From NCBI GenBank assembly GCA_039029195.1, contig JBCCGR010000015.1:1-64000 (forward strand): a stretch of 64,000 bases of DNA, given 5' to 3'. The position numbers and the translations under genes were made by a program. The notes beneath the pieces are model-generated. The model was not told where the DNA came from. It saw only the letters and a list, made by a program, of their open reading frames with translations, and ran no database searches. Below are positions 27,894 to 35,906 of this stretch, piece after piece. The DNA comes from JBCCGR01 sp039029195. GTDB lineage: Bacteria > Pseudomonadota > Alphaproteobacteria > Rhizobiales > Rhizobiaceae. Positions within the stretch are counted from its first letter, which is position 1. Each line of letters starts with the position of its first letter.

Positions 27894-28832
27894 ATGGCCA
27901 AGAAAATGGACAAGGTGATCATCACCTGCGCCGTGACTGGCGGCATTCACACACCAACAATGTCGGATGCCCTGCCGATCACACCCGACGAGATTGCCCA
28001 CCAGTCGATCGAAGCGGCGGAAGCAGGCGCTTCCATCATTCATCTGCACGCCCGCGACCCCGAGACTGGCCAGCCGACTCCCGACCCGGATGTTTTCATG
28101 CAGTTTCTGCCACGCATCAAACAGTCGTGCGATGCGGTGGTGAACATCACCACCGGTGGCGGGCTTGGTATGACCGTGGAACAGCGTCTTGCCGGACCAT
28201 TGAAAGCGGAACCGGAAATGACATCGCTCAATATGGGCTCGATGAATTTTGCGCTGCACCCGCTCGCCAGCAAATACTCCACCTGGAAACACGATTGGGA
28301 GAAGCCGTTTCTGGAGGCCAGCGACGACTTCATCTTCCGCAACACGTTTCGCGACATTTCCTACATTCTGAAACATCTGGGCGAAGGCTGCGGCACCAAA
28401 TTCGAGCATGAGTGCTACGACATTGGCCACCTCTATAACCTCGCCCATTTTGTCGATGCCGGGCTGGTGAAGCCGCCTTTTCTGGTCCAGTCGATCTTCG
28501 GCATTCTGGGCGGCATTGGCGCGGACATGGAAAATGTCATGTTTATGAAGCAGACCGCTGACCGACTGTTCGGAGACGACTATGTCTGGTCGGTGCTCGC
28601 CGCCGGGCGTTTCCAGATGCCGTTCATCACCCAGGCCGCCATGATGGGTGGCAATGTGCGTGTGGGGCTGGAGGACTCCTTGCACATCGGCAAAGGCAAA
28701 CTGGCACAATCCAATGCCGAGCAGGTGCGAAAGATCCGCACCATTCTGGAGGAGCTTGGGCTTGGCGTTGCCACGCCAACCGAAGCCCGCGAAGTGCTGC
28801 AGCTCAAGGGTGGCGACCGGGTGAAGTTTTGA
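27894..28832 (+). CDS. BKACE-family beta-keto acid cleavage enzyme (DUF849)
   Basis: A 312-aa TIM-barrel protein of the DUF849/BKACE family. The zinc-ligand HLHAR motif is near residue 49 and NITTGGG follows near 84. Founding member Kce condenses 3-keto-5-aminohexanoate with acetyl-CoA to give 3-aminobutyryl-CoA and acetoacetate; relatives treat other beta-keto acids, including dehydrocarnitine. Subfamily specificity depends on pocket residues that cannot be read with confidence here. It is last in the TetR-TRAP-cyclase series. Confidence 0.88.
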   Translation: MAKKMDKVIITCAVTGGIHTPTMSDALPITPDEIAHQSIEAAEAGASIIHLHARDPETGQPTPDPDVFMQFLPRIKQSCDAVVNITTGGGLGMTVEQRLAGPLKAEPEMTSLNMGSMNFALHPLASKYSTWKHDWEKPFLEASDDFIFRNTFRDISYILKHLGEGCGTKFEHECYDIGHLYNLAHFVDAGLVKPPFLVQSIFGILGGIGADMENVMFMKQTADRLFGDDYVWSVLAAGRFQMPFITQAAMMGGNVRVGLEDSLHIGKGKLAQSNAEQVRKIRTILEELGLGVATPTEAREVLQLKGGDRVKF

Positions 28833-28895
28833 GGTGTGATCGCTGCTTTTCACAATCGCTCAAAGAAGTGCCGTTCTGCCTCGGCTGATCTACCT

Positions 28896-29029
28896 TGTTG
28901 TTTCCCTCCTCCAGCGGGGGAGGGTGTCGACGAACGTGGATGGGTGGGGGAGAAACCACCGACAATCCCCACCCGACATGACTACGTCATGCCACCCTCC
29001 CCTTTAAAAAAGGGGAGGGAAATAGAGGG
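28896..29029 (+). repeat. Extragenic repeat, copy A (about 134 bp)
   Basis: A structured repeat in the gap before the OsmC gene. It begins TGTTGTTTCCCTC, has a CCAGCGGGGGAGGGTGTCG block, a central GGGTGGGGGAGAAA...CAATCCCCACCC inverted pair and a terminal CCCTCCCC/GGGGAGGG hairpin. A near-identical copy in opposite orientation lies at 63847-63981. The whole 28833-29111 gap contains no other recognised feature. Confidence 0.8.
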
Positions 29030-29111
29030 TTATCGCAATCCCTCATCTCAACTGAACAAGTCCTCTTGCACAGCGGACCGTCGAAACCCATCATTTTTCC
29101 TTAGGTGTTAC

Positions 29112-29621
29112 ATGACCAACGAAAACCCCAATGCCGGCCTGCCTCCAAAGGCACAGGTGCAGTTCGACTGCCATGGCGAGGCGACCGGCAAAATGCGCAA
29201 TGAGCTTGACGTCTTCATGACGCAGCCGTTCGAGGAAGGCCCGTTCAAACTGGCCAGCGATGAGGGGTCGTTTCACGGTGGCGAAGCCTCCGCCCCGCCC
29301 CCGCTCGCGCTATTTGTCGCCGGGTTGACAGGTTGCATCATGACCCAGATGCGGGCCTTTTCGAAACGCATGGGCGTGTCTCTGACCGACTTGAAGGTCA
29401 ACACCCGCGTGGTGTGGGACTGGGAAGCCATGGGCCGCATCTACGAAACCGCCCCCCACTCGTTTGAAATCGACGTGGACCTGGAAAGCGATGATGATCA
29501 CGACAAGGTCGTGGCGCTCATCCACGCGGCGCAAAAGGGCTGTTTTCTGGAACAGACGCTGGGACAGAAAAACACCATCCGCCACCGCCTGAAACGCGGC
29601 GATGAATGGGTGGAGGTGTAA
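29112..29621 (+). CDS. OsmC-family protein
   Basis: A 169-aa OsmC/Ohr-like protein. A single conserved Cys in GLTGCIMTQMRAFSKRMG near residue 76 and a second Cys near residue 139 (AAQKGCFLEQTLGQK) match the two-cysteine peroxidatic arrangement of the fold. ATG 29112 follows the weak TTAGGTGTTAC. OsmC proteins reduce organic hydroperoxides or act on thiol adducts. The extragenic repeat separates it from the BKACE gene, so it is probably transcribed independently. Confidence 0.82.
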   Translation: MTNENPNAGLPPKAQVQFDCHGEATGKMRNELDVFMTQPFEEGPFKLASDEGSFHGGEASAPPPLALFVAGLTGCIMTQMRAFSKRMGVSLTDLKVNTRVVWDWEAMGRIYETAPHSFEIDVDLESDDDHDKVVALIHAAQKGCFLEQTLGQKNTIRHRLKRGDEWVEV

Positions 29622-29713
29622 CGGGGAAGGATTTAATGGCGTTTCAACCGTTCATTCCGAGCGCACAGCAACAGGCCCGAGCCTATCCGATTTCACGAAG
29701 CGCATCCTTTCTC

Positions 29714-29873
29714 CGTCATTCTGACGAAGGTCAGAATCCAGGTGCAGTTGTAGGAAGTTCGGAGTTAATTGGCGGGTAGAGACGAGCAAACACTGGTGTT
29801 CCGAGCCGTGCACCTAATGAAGATCGCACTCGTAGCAGCCTCACTTGGATCCCGGGCCAAGCCCGGGATGACG
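29714..29873. repeat. MITE-like element bounded by inverted hairpin ends
   Basis: The left end has CGTCAT followed by hairpin TTCTGAC/GTCAGAA and ATCCAGGTG. The right end is the reverse complement of the same layout: CGTCAT, hairpin ATCCCGGGC/GCCCGGGAT, ATCCAAGTG. About 100 bases lie between. It accounts for most of the 338-base gap 29622-29959. No open frame of its own. Confidence 0.6.
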
Positions 29874-29959
29874 AAGAAGAGGATTGCGTGAGACTGAAAC
29901 TGACAGACTCCGCACAACTTACCACACCTACCCCAAAATACTGGAAGGAGTCGCTGCCC

Positions 29960-30706
29960 TTAGTCCCGTCGCCGACGATTAGAACTGGGATCCATAATCT
30001 CATCACGCCCGGTTGGCGCATCGCCTTGCGCCTCGCGTATTCCACGGAGAACGGACTCAACAGCAGCGCGGACGTCCACAGGTGCGTCGACCACAATCTC
30101 GATTGCTTCGTCGACATTGCTCGCCAGAAACTGCGTCACCTTCTGGAAAAGTTCTGTTTTGTCGAGGGTTCTTGCGCCAACCATACCTACCATGCCCCAG
30201 ACGGTTGCCAGCACAAGGTTGCGAGCAGTGTGTTCACCTCGAGTCTGAGCTTTTCTGGCGGGTAGCCCCTCCCGCTCAATTGCCGCAAGCAATGCCCTAA
30301 CGCGCTCGGCATCTTGTGACGTGATGACGTCGTTTTGGCGGGCGGCGATAACGACCCGTTTCGCCAGATCACCAGACAGTTCATGTAGAAAAGCACCCGT
30401 CTCTTCGTCCATTTCCCGACCGGCGGGAAAGCGTCGCACGAAGGGGGCGATGGAGCGGACGATGTCTTCAAACTGGCGCCGGTGGCTGGCGGTGAGCGCC
30501 GTCTTATTGCCCTGAGGGTTCTCGCGCAGGTCCTGATCCATTTCCAGGTAGGAGCCGAACGTCACCGTGGTGTCGTAAAGAACGTCGATCTGTTCTGCGA
30601 GCTCTTGCGGCGCACAAGCATAGGCTTGATTCAGCCGCGCGAAATCCGGATCAAAACCCTCCCAATTGTATTCCTCTTCAATCAGCCGAGCGACATCGAC
30701 AAACAT
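29960..30706 (-). pseudogene. C-terminal part of a conserved unknown protein, separated by an in-frame TGA
   Basis: From the first ATG, 248 residues of unknown function: mostly helical, ending with a short hydrophobic segment (NLVLATVWGMVGMVGA) and a basic tail. The sequence upstream of the ATG stays open, in the same frame, for 38 codons back to the TGA of the 483-aa gene at 30821, and reads as ordinary protein (EKQGAHFAIQPQGDENDAAI...). There is no good ribosome-binding site at the ATG. The two frames thus look like one ancestral gene of about 770 codons with a nonsense codon. A separate functional gene cannot be excluded. Confidence 0.55.
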
Positions 30707-30820
30707 TTCAAGCTTGTTCTGAATTGAAGCAAATTGACGTTGGGTGCGCGGATCGGCGGCAATTGCCGCGTCATTCTCATCGCCCTGAGGCTGAATTGCA
30801 AAGTGAGCGCCCTGCTTCTC

Positions 30821-32272
30821 TCAGGCATTGCCCAAAACGGGGTTTTGCGCATTCTCAAGCGCCTGCTGGTTACGATGGTCTTCCAGCCATTGGGCGATTT
30901 GTGCATTGACCACCTCGGCACCCTGATCCCAGAAGTCATTGGGCTGTTTTGCAATTTTGAGGGTCAGTTCTTCGGCATAAGGCTCGTTGAGACCCCACGG
31001 TTTGGTGCCTTCGAGAACGCAGATGTACCATTCCAACCACGGATTCCAGTTTGAGCTTTGCTCTTCAATTTTGGTTAATCGTTCGAGGGCTACGGCGATT
31101 TGCTCAGGCGGTTTTCCATCTAGCCAAAGCGGACGGTCAACCAGACCTATCGCGACAAGTTTCGATGCCCGGTCATCCTGTAACATGTTAACCGCTTCTA
31201 TCTTGCATTCTCGCCACATTTCTTCGGCGCCGTTCGGGAATTCCCTCCTATCGGCGTTTCTAGCAAACGAAACAGCATATGCCGCAAGCAGCACTGAATC
31301 AGCGGCTAACAGATAGTTTTTGGGGCGATGGTTTATCCAGACCGCGCGATCGGCTGAATTGAGTACGTCTACGGTTGCCAAAACAGCGGCAGATCCGGAA
31401 CGGGTGGTGGCTTCAAGTGCCTTTGCCGCGGTAGCAGTAGCGTGGGCTGCAGTTCCGGCAGCGGTCGTTAAATCCCTTTTGAAGTACCTAGTTGCTGCCT
31501 GTGATATCAACAGCGCTCGAAACACACACTGGGCGATCTCGTCCACTCGAACGTCATTAAATTCATCCTGTTGTTCAAAATGCACTGCAATGGGAAGCAC
31601 TCGCAGTGCCGCTCTCGCAGCCATCACCTGCGCGAATTCAATCGGCTGGTTTTCCAGCCACTCCCGCAACTCTTCTTTCGAAGTAAACTTCGGCACCTCC
31701 TCACCATTCTTGTCCTCCTGCACGGCACCACCCAACTCCGTTGAAGTTTCCTTCCCATAATCCGGCTCAGGCAGATCATCCTGCAATGGTGGATTGTTGG
31801 GGGTCAGGGCATCGAGTGTCTCAGGCGGGACCGAAGCGCCTTGCTCCAGAGCGCTGTAGATTGATCGCATCGATTCAGGGACGACACCGGTCAATTCGGA
31901 AAGATTGACAAGCCTATCTTCAATTTCGGCGGGACGATCCAGAAACAAGGGCTGGTGCAGCAGGGCGACAGGGACGATCCCGTTTGCGCGATGTTTCAAG
32001 TCGATGAGAAACTCCGGGTCACCTGCCTCATCTTGAACACGTTCAAGAAGCGTGAGCGCGCTTTCAGACTCAAACGCGCCTTCCTGACACCGGCGCAGCA
32101 GATCAATTGCTTTTTGAAAACTCTCCCTGACTTCAAGCACTTCCGAAGGATCAAGCGAAGAAGAACCCATCGGCGTGGTGCGTGGCAACAACCGCAGCAC
32201 CGACCGCACGGCTAGAACCGCCCGAAACGGTTCGGCTTCCGCCCTGATGCGTTGTGAAAGCGTTTCGTCCAC
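30821..32272 (-). CDS. Conserved unknown protein with two internal repeats (N-terminal part of a split gene)
   Basis: A 483-aa soluble protein, not matched to a named family. Two related units are visible: EPFRAVLAVRSVLRLLP near residue 16 and EFAQVMAARAALRVLPIA near 217. The C-terminal part has LWLDGKPPEQIAVALERL and NPWLEWYICVLEGTKPWG, segments I associate with long alphaproteobacterial proteins of unknown function. GTG 32272 is chosen because AGAGG lies seven bases upstream; GTG 32278 is the alternative. Its TGA is in frame with the following gene, see there. Confidence 0.6.
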   Translation of the reverse strand: MDETLSQRIRAEAEPFRAVLAVRSVLRLLPRTTPMGSSSLDPSEVLEVRESFQKAIDLLRRCQEGAFESESALTLLERVQDEAGDPEFLIDLKHRANGIVPVALLHQPLFLDRPAEIEDRLVNLSELTGVVPESMRSIYSALEQGASVPPETLDALTPNNPPLQDDLPEPDYGKETSTELGGAVQEDKNGEEVPKFTSKEELREWLENQPIEFAQVMAARAALRVLPIAVHFEQQDEFNDVRVDEIAQCVFRALLISQAATRYFKRDLTTAAGTAAHATATAAKALEATTRSGSAAVLATVDVLNSADRAVWINHRPKNYLLAADSVLLAAYAVSFARNADRREFPNGAEEMWRECKIEAVNMLQDDRASKLVAIGLVDRPLWLDGKPPEQIAVALERLTKIEEQSSNWNPWLEWYICVLEGTKPWGLNEPYAEELTLKIAKQPNDFWDQGAEVVNAQIAQWLEDHRNQQALENAQNPVLGNA

Positions 32273-32473
32273 CGCCACCCTCTTTTGTTGTAGCGCAGTC
32301 TATAGGTTGCAACGGGTTGTTCAAGACAATGTCGGGATTACAGAATTCTGACTTGCGCAGCGTTCTACCATGCCGCCCACCACCCATCACCACCGGTGGC
32401 ACCCGTGGTGTTCTCGTGCGCTCCAAGCACCGTTGTTGGCTGACAGTCTGTACCCGTCACTAGAAAAACACAT

Positions 32474-33175
32474 CTACAACACGGTGCGCATGCGATAGCC
32501 GTCGGCGTAGATCATTTTCACGTCGGTGATGGGAACATCATTGTCCCAGGTTGTTCGTTCGACCACGAACAGCGCGGTGTTGATAGCCACCTTTAGAACA
32601 TCAGCCACTTTGCCCGTTGCGTTCATTGCCGAAAATGCAATGACACCGGTGGTCAGCGGCGCATTCGCCACGAGCCATTCATTCGCGCTAATCTGGCTCA
32701 GGTCGACCTTTCCAATCTCCGGAATGGCTTTCACATTGATCCATCGATCTTCGAACAAATAGGGCTTTCCATCTGCCAGATGCAGAGCCTCTGTTTTCAG
32801 AAACTTGTCGCCACCGGGATGCTTCATGCGGCCACGAGCATCACTTGGGGGGACTTCGAGCTTCGAAGAAATTAGAGCGTAGCCATATTCCTGGTTTCGA
32901 TCTTCGATTTCTTGTCTGACGATTGGGATATGGAGCGTGGCCTTGCGCACCGGATGAAGCGTTACGCGCGTTCCCGCCCTGCGTTTGCGGTCAACTAACC
33001 CCTGCTCGGCCAGGAAACGAAGCGCGCGGTTGACGGTTGCGCGCGCGCAGCCGAACTCTTCTGCAAGATCACTCTCATTTGGAATCAGTTGGCCAGGTTG
33101 CCAGACACGGGACTGGATGCGCCGCCGCAATTCGCCTTCGATAGATCGCCAGCTATGTATGCTGCTTGTTGCCAA
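32474..33175 (-). CDS. hutC: GntR-family histidine utilisation repressor HutC
   Basis: A 233-aa regulator: GntR winged helix (about 6-72, with PNESDLAEEFGCARATVNRAL) and a UTRA effector domain (about 90-228) that in HutC binds urocanate. The TTG at 33175 is preferred because AGGAGG lies five bases upstream; an upstream TTG would add six residues. It follows hutF on the same strand after a 73-base gap. It should repress the hut genes through the palindrome at 34646-34663 until urocanate accumulates. Confidence 0.9.
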   Translation of the reverse strand: MATSSIHSWRSIEGELRRRIQSRVWQPGQLIPNESDLAEEFGCARATVNRALRFLAEQGLVDRKRRAGTRVTLHPVRKATLHIPIVRQEIEDRNQEYGYALISSKLEVPPSDARGRMKHPGGDKFLKTEALHLADGKPYLFEDRWINVKAIPEIGKVDLSQISANEWLVANAPLTTGVIAFSAMNATGKVADVLKVAINTALFVVERTTWDNDVPITDVKMIYADGYRMRTVL

Positions 33176-33248
33176 CTGTTCCTCCTGAGGCAATGCTTCT
33201 TAGAAGCTGGTTCAACGCAGCGTCGATCTGCATTACCAAACACCCGGT

Positions 33249-34610
33249 TCACAACTCGAGTGCATTCAACACATCCACATAGCGTTGCTGGATAGACTCG
33301 CGGCTGACATGCTGTCCTGCCTGGACCATATGCCGACCGGCGGACCATACATCTGTGATGGCTCGATCGTCGGCAGCAAAAACAAAACTGTCCAGCAGTG
33401 TATCTCCCGAGCGATTGGCAAAGGTTGGATTTGACCCATCCAATGCCGCGAGGTCTGCCCAATGGCCGACTTCAATCTTACCAGTTTTTCGATTGGCGGC
33501 CTGAGCACCACCTTTGGTGACCGCATCAAGCAGTCGCCTACCGGTGGAGAGATGTTCGGTGGCGAAAGCCGCACGTGTGTGATCGCGAAGCCGTTGAGAA
33601 TAATCCAGAGTGCGGAGCTCTTCGCTCAGCGAAATCCGGATATTGGAATCCGAGCCGACGGCAATCGCCCCTCCATGATCCATCCAGGAGATTCCATCGA
33701 AAATACCATCGCCGAGACTTGATTCAGTGATCGGGCAGAGACCTGCAACCGCGCCTGTTTTTGCCAGACTCTCCGTTTCGTGCGCCAGCATTTGGGTGCA
33801 GTGGATAAGGCACCATCTTCGGTCAATGTCGATGTTGTCGAGCGCCCATTCAACCGGTCGTTTTCCCCAGTGTGACTTGACTTCATCGACCTCGGGAATC
33901 TGTTCAGCAAGATGCAGATGAACCGGGCCTGCAGGCACAAGTCGAGCAAGCTTTTCGAAATCCTCCGGGGCAACGGCGCGCAAAGAGTGCGGCGCGACCC
34001 CCAAGTTGCAGTCATCAGGCAGATGCCTGATACCGCTTGCCGCGCCCTCCACCAGTCTGGCGAACTGGTCCAGATCGTTGCCAAACCTTCTTTGGCCATC
34101 CGTGAGCGGACGCCTGTCGCACCCACCGAACTGATAGTGAACCGGCAGGAGAGTGAGACCAATCCCACTCGTCTGGCTGGCGGCGGCGATGCGATGGCTC
34201 AGTTCGGCCAGATTGTCATACGGATTTCCACTGACCTGATGGTGGACATAGTGAAATTCAACGTTCGTGGGATAGCCCGCTTCGAGCATTTCCATTTGAA
34301 CGAAGGCGGCGATTGCCTCGATCTGGTCAGGGGTGAGCTGATCGATAAACTTGTACATCAACACGCGCCAGCTCCAGAAGCTGTCGGACTGACCCGATCC
34401 GCGCTGCTCGGTCAGACCAGCCATTGCGCGCTGAAAGGCGTGGCTATGCACGTTTACCGGTGCGGGAATGAGATGATCCACCACTGTCTGATCTTCTCTT
34501 GGCTTTTCGACACCTTCGACCCGTTTGATCCGTCCGTCACTATCAATCTCAATGGATTGGTTCGTCTTCCATCCATTCGGTGTTAGCGCAAATTTCGCGT
34601 GGATCGTCAT
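33249..34610 (-). CDS. hutF: Formimidoylglutamate deiminase
   Basis: A 453-aa amidohydrolase of the HutF type: HSHAFQRAMAGLTEQRG near residue 55 gives the HxH metal ligands, HLAEQIPEVDEVKSHWGKRPVEWL-like region near 231 and SDSNIRISLSEELRTLDYSQRL near 319 are HutF hallmarks. It hydrolyses N-formimino-L-glutamate to N-formyl-L-glutamate plus ammonia, the branch that requires HutG, which is also present. Divergent from hutI with 93 bases between starts. Confidence 0.93.
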   Translation of the reverse strand: MTIHAKFALTPNGWKTNQSIEIDSDGRIKRVEGVEKPREDQTVVDHLIPAPVNVHSHAFQRAMAGLTEQRGSGQSDSFWSWRVLMYKFIDQLTPDQIEAIAAFVQMEMLEAGYPTNVEFHYVHHQVSGNPYDNLAELSHRIAAASQTSGIGLTLLPVHYQFGGCDRRPLTDGQRRFGNDLDQFARLVEGAASGIRHLPDDCNLGVAPHSLRAVAPEDFEKLARLVPAGPVHLHLAEQIPEVDEVKSHWGKRPVEWALDNIDIDRRWCLIHCTQMLAHETESLAKTGAVAGLCPITESSLGDGIFDGISWMDHGGAIAVGSDSNIRISLSEELRTLDYSQRLRDHTRAAFATEHLSTGRRLLDAVTKGGAQAANRKTGKIEVGHWADLAALDGSNPTFANRSGDTLLDSFVFAADDRAITDVWSAGRHMVQAGQHVSRESIQQRYVDVLNALEL

Positions 34611-34645
34611 TCTTTGTGTGCCCGTTTTTGTTGCGCCAAGATTTC

Positions 34646-34663
34646 TATTTGTATATACAAATA
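34646..34663. promoter_or_regulatory. HutC operator palindrome in the hutF/hutI divergent promoter
   Basis: A perfect 18-base palindrome with core TTGTATATACAA. HutC operators are known to be TGTA...TACA palindromes of this kind. It lies 36 bases from the hutF start and 41 from the hutI start, so one bound repressor could block both directions. Confidence 0.8.
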
Positions 34664-34703
34664 AATTATTAGCATGCGTATAACAACCTCTACAAAGTGA
34701 CCG

Positions 34704-35906
34704 ATGACGACCGTTCTGAAGAATGCGCGACTGGCGACACTGACCGGAAGCGAGCCCTACGGGCTGATCGAAGATGCTTCACTTGTCATCGAAGACGGCT
34801 CAATCAGTTGGGTTGGTGAGACGAAGTCGCTTCCCAAGCAATTCAACTCACTGCCATCACACGATGTGAGCGGAAATCTGATCACGCCAGCATTGATTGA
34901 CTGCCACACGCATCTTGTTTTTGGCGGTGATCGGGCCAGGGAATTCGAGCAACGACTTTTGGGTGTTTCCTACGAAGAGATCGCAAGGTCAGGTGGGGGA
35001 ATCCTGTCCACCGTCAACGCGACCCGCAACGCCTCACTGGACGAACTAATCGATGCCGCATTGCCGCGACTTGATGCGCTCATCAGCGAAGGTGTGGCGA
35101 CTGTAGAAATCAAGTCAGGCTACGGTCTGGACATACAAACCGAGCTCAACATGCTGCGTGCGGCGCGGTCGCTTGCTTCACGGCGGAACGTGCGAGTCGA
35201 AACCAGTTTTCTAGGCGCCCACGCGGTGCCACCCGAGTTCAAGGATCGCGCCGACGCCTACATTGATGACGTCTGTATCCCAGCCCTGAAAGAGGCTGTG
35301 GCCGAAGGGTTGGTCGATTGCGTGGACGGATTTTGCGAGAACATTGCATTCTCGGCTGCGCAAATTGAACGCGTCCTCAAGGCAGCGCGGGAACTTGAAG
35401 TCCCGGTCAAGCTGCACGCCGAACAATTGTCCCATCAGGGCGGTACTGCATTGGCAGCACAATATGGTGCGTTGAGTGCCGATCATGTTGAATATGCAAC
35501 GGATGATGATGCGCGCCTGATGGCCGCCTCTCAAACGGTTGCGGTGATCCTGCCCGGTGCGTTTTACACGCTGAATGAAACGCAGAAACCACCGGTCGAA
35601 GCCTTCCGAAAGCACAAGGTGCCCATGGCTATCGCAACCGATGCGAACCCGGGGTCATCGCCATTGTTCTCTCCTTTGTTGGCCATGAACATGTCCTGCA
35701 CCCTGTTCAAGCTGACACCGCAGGAAGCTCTTGAAGGTGTCACCAAACATGCCGCCAAAGCGCTTGGCCTCGATGATTGTGGGGTTCTTGAGCCGGGAAA
35801 AAGAGCAGACTTTGCCATCTGGAACGTCAATCATCCGGCAGAGCTCGCCTATACAATTGGCTTCAATCCCCTCACTGAACGATGGGTTGCGGGGGAGTGC
35901 ATTTGA
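34704..35906 (+). CDS. hutI: Imidazolonepropionase
   Basis: A 400-aa amidohydrolase: DCHTHLVFGGDRAREFEQR near residue 68 carries the HxH and substrate-binding GGDRxxEF motif unique to HutI; KLHAEQLSHQGG near 235 and IATDANPGSSP near 311 are other signatures. It opens the imidazolone ring to give N-formimino-L-glutamate. First gene of the hutI-hutH-hutG-hutU run; the TGA overlaps the hutH ATG. Confidence 0.95.
   Translation: MTTVLKNARLATLTGSEPYGLIEDASLVIEDGSISWVGETKSLPKQFNSLPSHDVSGNLITPALIDCHTHLVFGGDRAREFEQRLLGVSYEEIARSGGGILSTVNATRNASLDELIDAALPRLDALISEGVATVEIKSGYGLDIQTELNMLRAARSLASRRNVRVETSFLGAHAVPPEFKDRADAYIDDVCIPALKEAVAEGLVDCVDGFCENIAFSAAQIERVLKAARELEVPVKLHAEQLSHQGGTALAAQYGALSADHVEYATDDDARLMAASQTVAVILPGAFYTLNETQKPPVEAFRKHKVPMAIATDANPGSSPLFSPLLAMNMSCTLFKLTPQEALEGVTKHAAKALGLDDCGVLEPGKRADFAIWNVNHPAELAYTIGFNPLTERWVAGECI

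Noticed and set aside
29622..29959. Insertion sequence remnant
   Set aside because: No transposase fragment can be read in any frame; the structure fits a small non-coding element better.
30821..30823. In-frame TGA as a selenocysteine codon
   Set aside because: No convincing SECIS-like hairpin directly downstream and no Cys/redox context around the position; nonsense mutation or two separate genes are more likely.
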